Assembly (NCBI RefSeq): GCF_963675165.1 | Contig: NC_087377.1 | Location: 10,898,632-10,962,631 of the forward strand | Length of the DNA: 64,000 bases | Origin: Halichondria panicea | Lineage: Eukaryota; Porifera; Demospongiae; Suberitida; Halichondriidae | Direction: 5' to 3' | Part shown: positions 57,884-64,000 of the stretch, one piece after another | Numbering within the stretch: position 1 is the stretch's first letter | How the letters are laid out: each line of letters begins with the position of its first letter | Translations under genes and position numbers: made by a program | Notes under the pieces: generated by a model | Database searches by the model: none | The model's input: only the letters and a program-made list of their open reading frames with translations | Told to the model about the DNA's origin: nothing

Positions 57884-58022
57884 GTTGTGACACATGCACA
57901 AGTGCCACATGGGATATATTGGCTCAGTAGTGACTTAGGCCCGAGGGCCGCAGGCCTCGAGGGCAAAGGCACTATACTGAGCCAATATATCCAATGTGCG
58001 CACTAGTGAGCTGTGTAACAAC
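57884..58022. repeat. Foldback hairpin with GC-rich loop
   Basis: Arms GTTGTGACACATGCACAAGTG... / ...CACTAGTGAGCTGTGTAACAAC and GGATATATTGGCTCAGTA / TACTGAGCCAATATATCC surround CCCGAGGGCCGCAGGCCTCG. It is located just where the two receptor loci stop matching. Confidence 0.8.
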
Positions 58023-59370
58023 TGATTTGTTGCATTCCTTGTGCATTCCTTTCCGTGTACACATCACTCGTTTTATAGGACAACTAGTTTCAACTACTTG
58101 TGGTGGCTGTGGAATGCACCCAGACGCATGAAAAATGTTTTTTGCCTACCACTGAATCTGTTGACAGTGTTATACTATAAAAGGGACCGTTTCTTCAGCC
58201 ATACTATGCCAGTATCTAGATAGTGGCACAGTTCAAGGCTTGACCTGTGCCATATGGCAGATATTGGCACAGTGTTTCCTTTGATCTGCCCACTCAAAAT
58301 GCAACAAATATATATATATTATTATAATATACTATACTAGACTATGGGTAAGCAGCTCCTATACTTTGGGTATAAGCACTTTATGAGATTCAGTCAGCAA
58401 GGGACATCTAGATTTTACTCACAGCCTGAGCTGAGCGGGCAAACATAAAAATTACTATAGTGGGGCCCTACTTCACTAGCACTTTGAGGCCCCTCCATGC
58501 AGCGATATGGGGCCCAGAGGACGTTAATTAGAAGGATGTTGTAGCTTAATTGATTTTTTCGCACATGATCTCAACATCCTTCCAACTCTGTCGGGGCCCC
58601 AGTCATAATTTGCTAGTCTCGGGTCCAGGCCGCGTTTTAGTCTTGCACCATATCCCTGAAAGAGAATTTTTTATCAACGAGTTGTGTACTAAGGCCATTG
58701 CAATGAGATACGTTGTTTCTCATCACTTGTGAACTATAAAAAGGCATGAGGGGGCGAGGGTGCACTCATTACTCAATTAAAATTCCACTAACAACAGACA
58801 TTTATAGTAATAAAAAAATGACTGTGTTAGCTATCTCTTTTTGATTCTAGCCTGGGTTTTATGCCATTAGTTACTGTTGCACTCACAAAACAAGCCATTG
58901 ATCTATCAACATTTTAACAAATAGAAGCTGTATAAATGAAAGTGCTGATGCCTCGGTGGAGGTGTCAAAGCACATATCCTGCATAACAATATAGCTTTAA
59001 TACACACCTCAGGGGCGTAGGCAGGGGGGGACTCATGGTACTCAAGCACCCCCTTTCTATCTGAGATTGTACACAAAGTGTACCTGATTGCACCCCCTTC
59101 TCTTCCAGATCTTGCTGCAGTTAGCTAGCTAGTATAGGCACAAGCACAAGGCCTAGGGGAATTAAATCTACTATGACTTGAGGGATAGGTTGAAAACCTT
59201 GATAGTCTCCTATCATCTCATCTCAAAGCAAAGCCAAAGGCCATGCACTGTTAGACTTGGTACACGTAGATATATTATATTCAAAAGCTTCTAGTATATA
59301 AGTGCAATTAATGCAGCAAGAAAATATGAGCACTATATACATCAAACAGAACATTTGAAAGGGGGGTGAG
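58023..59370. other. Intergenic mosaic, no gene supported
   Basis: It contains a GGTGCTGATGCCTCG-family fragment (about 58939-59010), a GGGGCCC-rich palindromic stretch (58480-58610) and a hAT-type end (CAGGGGCGTAGGCAGG near 59010). No exon of the receptor was found. Confidence 0.5.
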
Positions 59371-59552
59371 CAGGGGCGGATCCAGGATTTAGGGAAGGGG
59401 GGTTCTTACTTCTTGGCCGCGCAAAGCGCGGACAAGAAGTGTCACTCGGCGCATAGCGCCGAAATTTTTGGCTGACCACGCCCCCTTTTACATGCCACGC
59501 CCATTAATTAACCACATTCCCCTTCAACAAAAACATTATACAAAAACATAAA

Positions 59553-60043
59553 TTATATAATATCTGAAAGAACACAAGGCAAAGCCATTCTCATGCTCTG
59601 GGATAGTGATTGCACTTTCTTCTCTTTCAGGAGAGCACCAATGTCCATTGGCTGATCCTCAGCGGAAGATCTCGTTGCTTGCTTCGATGAACATGGAGGG
59701 GTGATGGAGGTGGCTGGTGGTTCCAGTGGAGAGATAGTTGTGACTGGAGGAGATATGGTTGTGACTGGAGGAGAGACGGTGGTGGCTGGAGGAGAGACGT
59801 TAATGACTGGAGGAGAGACGGTGGTGGCTGGTGGTTCTCTTGAAGAGGAGACTGGCTGTAGACTTGACGCATCATCTAGATTATTATATTAGTGAATATA
59901 ATTATTATAGCAATTATAATTAATCTATACAGTGTCTATCATTCAGTATGCAGTGCCATGAACTCTCCCTTACCTGAAACTTTACTCTTCTTAAACCAGG
60001 AGTCAATGGAGGGTTGCAATCTAGACCTTTTGTTAGGATTCAT
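59553..60043 (-). CDS. Truncated hAT-type transposase N-terminus, two exons
   Basis: Exon 60043-59974 (23 codons plus one base) ends at a GTAAGG donor. Exon 59875-59553 starts after ATAATCTAG, and the phases fit exactly, giving 130 residues. It starts MNPNKRSRLQPSIDSWFKK, like the leader of zinc-finger (TTF-type) hAT transposases. A Pro/Ser/Thr linker with five seven-residue repeats (SPPVTTI / SPPATTV) follows. The end is QPMDIGALLKEKKVQSLSQS...LPCVLSDII and TAA. No zinc finger or catalytic domain follows. It may be a decayed gene or a short regulatory product. Confidence 0.6.
59708..59830. repeat. 21-base tandem repeat
   Basis: About five units of the GAGACGGTGGTGGCTGGAGGA type, encoding the Pro/Thr repeat in the minus-strand exon 59875-59553. 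Confidence 0.85.
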
Positions 60044-60196
60044 GGCCAGGCTCAATTATCACTGTGACCATGGCTGGACAAGTCAATATAGCCAGCCCCA
60101 CCCTCATATTATGCAGAGAGTACCAGCCCCACCCTCACATTATGCAGAGAGAACTTTGTACCCTATTGTCATGACAGTAAGCTAGCTAGCTAGCTT

Positions 60197-60488
60197 AGAC
60201 TCGCAAGCCCTCACTGTTGCAGGCAAACAGTAGACTGGTCAAACTCCGTGTTGAGACTCGTGTAACGTTTGCCACGATATTTGTGGCAACTAACCGCATG
60301 CGGTTACCACAAGATCAATGATAGTGACGTTTCACTAGAAAATTCTACGTATCACATGCAGTATACTGACGTCACGAAAACCGCAGCCACTTAAAATATT
60401 TTCTGATATGCTGACTGTGCAACACGAGTCTCAACACGGAGTTTGACCAGTCTACTGTTCGCCTGCAACAGTGACGGTTTGCGAGTCT
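60197..60488. mobile_element. Palindromic mini-element with about 65-base arms
   Basis: AGACTCGCAAGCCCTCACTG... and its complement ...CAGTGACGGTTTGCGAGTCT match over about 65 bases, including GTAGACTGGTCAAACTCCG and TGTTGAGACTCGTGT. GCTAGC repeats lie symmetrically outside (CTAGCTAGCTAGCTT / AAGCTAGCTAGCTAG). It is nested in the hAT-like element. Confidence 0.85.
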
Positions 60489-60583
60489 AAGCTAGCTAGC
60501 TAGCCAGGTTGTAATATAAAGTATCAACTTAGTGGAAGGGTAGTTCGTACGAACCCAACGAACTACCTCTGGATCCGCCCCTG

Positions 60584-62097
60584 GGTGAGGGGAGTTAGTT
60601 TTTGAGTGCACAATTCCACAGATACAGATGACAGTCGCCCACTGACTCTTCTGGAATCGTGGACGGATGGAACGGAATAACATCACTGTTATGCATTGCT
60701 GAAACTCGGCAGTTGAATTGTCAGTTTGGTCATAATACTACAAAAAGAAAAATTAAACACGAATATTAGTCAATGGTAGTAGGAAATAGGGAATACGCAT
60801 ACGCATACATGCTATGCACACATTACATCAAAAAATACAACTTCGAGTATATACAAAGTTGAGCGGTAACTAAAGTGTACGATTTGCGACAAGAAAATGT
60901 TTGATGGAAACTGACAGTGTGTAACAACATGTACCCTCTATTTTGTTTCACTGCTAACAGAAGAATGCCACACTGGTCATCCTATACAGGGGTAAGAGAA
61001 TAGATAAACGACGGGTAGCTGCAGAATTAGTGAGTGAAGAATCACAGAATCACAAAAGTTCGAAGAACGACATTTTTAATGAAAAATCTATGTAGAGAAT
61101 GCATTCCAGACCCCAATGACACAGTTTTACTATCGACAATGACCTATACTCAGGGGCATTAAGGACTGTCCAAATTAAAATTACAAGGAATTTTGTTATA
61201 ATAATATTCATACACAAGTGTCATCGCATTGGAATGTTTATCACGTGCGTGGGTGGAAAACATCTGCAATTACTAGTGGGGGTGGAGCTTCGGTCACATG
61301 ACACTGTACTTAGCTTTCTGAAGTTGACCGTAGCTAGTTGATCGTGTAGAACCCTGAAAAACTATTTGTTGTAAGCTACCTAGTAGTTATTAAAGGCCTT
61401 AACTAAGACTATTAGATAGTAGAGAACTTGTTTCCTGCTGCGCAAGACAGAGTGCAACCAAACAAGAATGTTAGGAGGAGATCTCGGGGACAATTCAGGT
61501 AAATCTTAGCATGTTGTTTGTGTAGACCATGATTACCTATGAATCTGCTTTTGCGCAGCAGGATTTCATCAGTATATGATATGTGCATCAGGATTCCAAG
61601 AAAAGATAGGATCTAACTAAGCTGGAACAAATAGTTTTTTTATAATTTAGTTTTACAAGGAAATTTCATGTTAATTGGTCACATGATAGTCACATGATCT
61701 GTTTTTTCATTAAGGAAACTTAAATTATTATGACAAAACAAAATGTGCAATTACTATGTTTAATATTGAATACTTTTTGATATATGTGACGTTGGCTGTT
61801 CTTGATTCTGGACGTGCCTTAATACACCTGAGTAAAGAATCATATTTAATATTTACTTGCAATTGGCTAAAAGAGCCCTTCAATTTATCCATACAGGCTT
61901 GAAGCTGGGTACGGGTACCGGGTAGCAATGCTACCCGCTTAGTACACATGCTTGTACACTACTTGTACACTATAATAATATAGTAAATAGGCTCTGGATC
62001 AAACTATATCTGGCTACTCAGTACTTTAAGTCAGTCAGTGACACCACACTCTCTGCTAGCCTAAGACTATATGTATATACCTGCTATCAATACATTA
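60584..62097. other. Mostly featureless; one possible first exon
   Basis: The only candidate is 61468-61498 (+), an ATG giving MLGGDLGDNS followed by a GTAAAT donor. No continuation was found, so I do not call it. The rest shows no open frame or repeat of note. Confidence 0.3.
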
Positions 62098-62363
62098 GGC
62101 CACTCCAAGTGACACTCTGGTTTCTGGTCCTGAAGTTTTTCTAATTGCATGCGGGCGGGCGGCTTTTCTCATTATGTCATTATCAATTTCACCTCATTAT
62201 TTTGCAAATGAATATCATTATCACACTATTTTGTACCACATGGACCATTCTGCGCATGCGTAGTAGAAATAATGAGATAGAAATCCAATAATGAGATAGA
62301 AATCCAAGAATAAAATCTGATGCGGGCGGTGGACCAGAAACCAGAGTATCACTTGGAGTGGCC
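62098..62363. mobile_element. Harbinger-like mini-element with TTA duplication
   Basis: Inverted ends GGCCACTCCAAGTGACACTC / GAGTATCACTTGGAGTGGCC continue through TGGTTTCTGGTCC. TTA lies directly outside each end, and a 3-base TWA duplication is typical of PIF/Harbinger. The interior has a direct repeat (AATAATGAGATAGAAATCCA, twice). No coding was seen. Confidence 0.75.
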
Positions 62364-62498
62364 TTACTAGTCCTACCCTCACAAAAGTGAGCAAGTTCCT
62401 CCAGTGAGCAAGGTCCTCCAGCTAGGCGTAAGCATCCCTCTGAGTCTCTACTGGCCCTGTATGAGAGCTCGAGACTGTATAATTATTATATCCGACTT

Positions 62499-63473
62499 AG
62501 GAGCGTAGCCAGGATTTTTGGAAGAGGGGGCAAAACGTAGCAGCCGCGCAGCGCCGAAATGTTGACTGGAAGCCACACCTCTTAATTATGACGTCATAAT
62601 TGATTTCTCTATTTAGTTGGGTGTGGCCTGATGTTTAGAAAGCTAGTTTAGCAAAGAACAAGAACTGTCTATAGATTTAGACCAGAATAGCTCACAGTTT
62701 AGGGACTAAATCGTTTTGCTTGCCTACTAGCTAGCTAACTGCAGCAAGATTGGGAAGAAAGGGAGTGCTCAGCAAGATAATCAGCTACACTAATCAGGGG
62801 CGTAGCTACCATTGTTTCCTGGTTGCCCAGAAACCCCCCCAGGAGCTGCTGAGAAAATTGGGCAGGGCTCCCCAATAATTGAAATCAAGCAGCCCTGCCC
62901 ATCTTTTCATGCACGTGGCTGCAAATCATGTAGAGATAGCACCGTGAATCGTTTCACGTTGGCTAGCTTTGTCTCAGCTAGCTAGCTAGCTACCTCAAAC
63001 AAAGAAGACCAAGACTTAAGTTCTAGTATCAATCCTGCATGCTCCAGTATTCTCAGACTCAGCTCTAAGCACAACTTTATTCGATATTCAGGAAGGACAA
63101 GTTTAGAACAATCTCAGCCACATGAAACCTCTCAGGTAAATGTAATGGTGCTCAGCTAGACTAGCAATACACAATTGACACCTGCCTTTTAGAATGTCTA
63201 TAGCTAGCTAGACTAGCTAGTCTAGCTAGCTTCTCACAAACAAGTAAAAAAGTCATTACAAACAATGAGCAGTAGGTGTGCCCCAATCAAGAGGGTGTGG
63301 CACAGGAAGTGGGCGTGGCTAAAATTTCCCGGCGCTACCGCGCCGCTGGTTTTTCAAAGGAAACCCCTATGTCAAAAGTCTGGCTACGCCCCTGACTAAC
63401 CTGAGCTGAGTAGTAGAGATCCAGAAAAAGGGGGGGCATTTGCCCACTTTGCCACCCCCTGCCTACGCCACTG
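62499..63473. mobile_element. hAT-like element, relative of 37070-40536
   Basis: AGGAGCGTAGCCAGGATTTT at the left and CTGCCTACGCCACTG at the right match the split element at 37 kb. It lacks the CACTA-like insert but is itself interrupted by 62795-63394. It serves as the empty site (TA at 62644-62645) for the 3.1 kb element. Confidence 0.8.
62795..63394. mobile_element. hAT-like mini-element nested in a hAT-like element
   Basis: Ends CAGGGGCGTAGC / GCTACGCCCCTG, with ACTAA bordering both sides. The uninterrupted reading is CTACACTAACCTGAG at about 40458-40472. The interior has an AGCTAG-rich stretch and GGCGCTACCGCGCC near the right end, and no gene. Confidence 0.8.
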
Positions 63474-64000
63474 CGACTAGAAAAACATTTGCAATGTGAA
63501 AAATTGCTAGGATTGGCCAGGGGAACCACAAAAAAGCTTGGAAACAAGAAATCAGACGAGAGCATAACTCCAATCCGTTACAACGTCAATCACATGTACT
63601 GGTAGTTTTCCATGTTTTCCCGGCCATAAATACGCAATTTTTACTGGTGGGTGATGACCAATCCTTTTATTATACATCCATTTTGGAATGTGCGGGCATA
63701 TAATCATGATGATTTGTGATGAATTGATGTTCCTAGTACATGCAGTGTTGAGCACAGGTACACACAGTCCATCCATGCGTAGTAACATGCACGGACCGTA
63801 TATACTGGTGACCTGCCTGGAATGATGAGGTGGATGGAAGGAACCTGGTAGATGGATCTGGAACACAGTCTATATACTATGTATTGTACATGTTAATGAC
63901 GTTGTAACGGATTGGAGTTATGCTCTCGTCTGATTTCTTGTTTCCAAGCTTTTTTGTGGTTCCCCTGGCCAATCCTAGCAATTTTTCCCATTGCAAATGT
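63474..64000. mobile_element. Long-TIR mini-element, second copy (runs off the window)
   Basis: Nearly identical to 35033-35575, starting at CGACTAGAAAAACATTTGC and reaching the complementary arm at the window end. It abuts the right end of the hAT-like element, with no sequence between. Confidence 0.9.

Larger units (their letters stand above)
59371..60583. mobile_element. hAT-like element with a short spliced gene
   Basis: Perfect 15-base inverted ends CAGGGGCGGATCCAG. GGTGAG borders both sides, a shorter duplication than the 8 bases usual for hAT. CAGGGGCGGATCC is a common hAT terminus. The interior holds a two-exon minus-strand gene resembling the N-terminus of a hAT transposase and, separately, a 292-base palindromic element. 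The catalytic region is absent, so it is a deletion derivative. Confidence 0.75.

Noticed and set aside
61468-61498. Possible first coding exon (MLGGDLGDNS plus GTAAAT donor)
   Set aside because: Too short, and no following exon could be joined within the window.
1-64000. CRISPR array, rRNA genes or prokaryotic operons
   Set aside because: No regularly spaced identical repeats, no rRNA-like segments and no tightly packed collinear genes; the architecture is eukaryotic.

Overview
The window reads as nuclear DNA of a marine invertebrate, most likely a demosponge. It is AT-rich, genes are split by short introns (about 35-95 bases) or are intronless, mini-transposons are very dense, and the protein families include a RING/TRAF adaptor, Ig/FN3 surface receptors, a beta-helix multi-pass membrane protein and collagen Gly-X-Y triplets. 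Species assignment is inference. There are no bacterial-type operons and no rRNA, tRNA or CRISPR array that I can support.

Layout. 1-12557 (copy A) is repeated in direct orientation at 42170-54896 (copy B) with about 1% or less difference in the stretches I compared. Each copy carries an intronless TRAF-like gene (10234-11559; 51553-52878), an orphan transmembrane exon and a decayed transposase-like gene. Downstream of each copy lies an Ig/FN3 receptor. The first (16564-23871) can be followed over six exons to a transmembrane segment and a tyrosine-bearing tail, but has a one-base frame shift in exon 4. The second (56470-57613) keeps only the first three exons, in a second duplicated block (16507-17896 and 56412-57787). 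Older, deleted copies of the A/B unit lie at 23990-27000 (C) and 33238-36600 (D). The unit 'block + receptor' therefore seems to have been multiplied here.

Between the copies lie a 1297-residue secreted/multi-pass membrane protein on the minus strand (27391-31284), remnants of collagen-like and proline-rich exons, and a nest of transposons. The most unusual is a 3.1 kb element (37212-40312) with CACAG...CTGTG ends, a TA target duplication and subterminal repeats. It has interrupted a hAT-like element and carries a multi-exon, apparently broken coding region. The last 7 kb hold a small hAT-like element with a two-exon transposase N-terminus, further mini-elements and hairpins.

The two copies act as a natural before/after comparison: insertions present in only one copy reveal exact element ends and target duplications. 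These show at least three groups: TA-flanked elements, elements with TAGCCTC ends and 9-base duplications, and hAT-like elements with CAGGGGCG ends. No pathway can be assigned to the whole, but Ig/FN3 receptors beside TRAF adaptors would suit cell-surface recognition and signalling.
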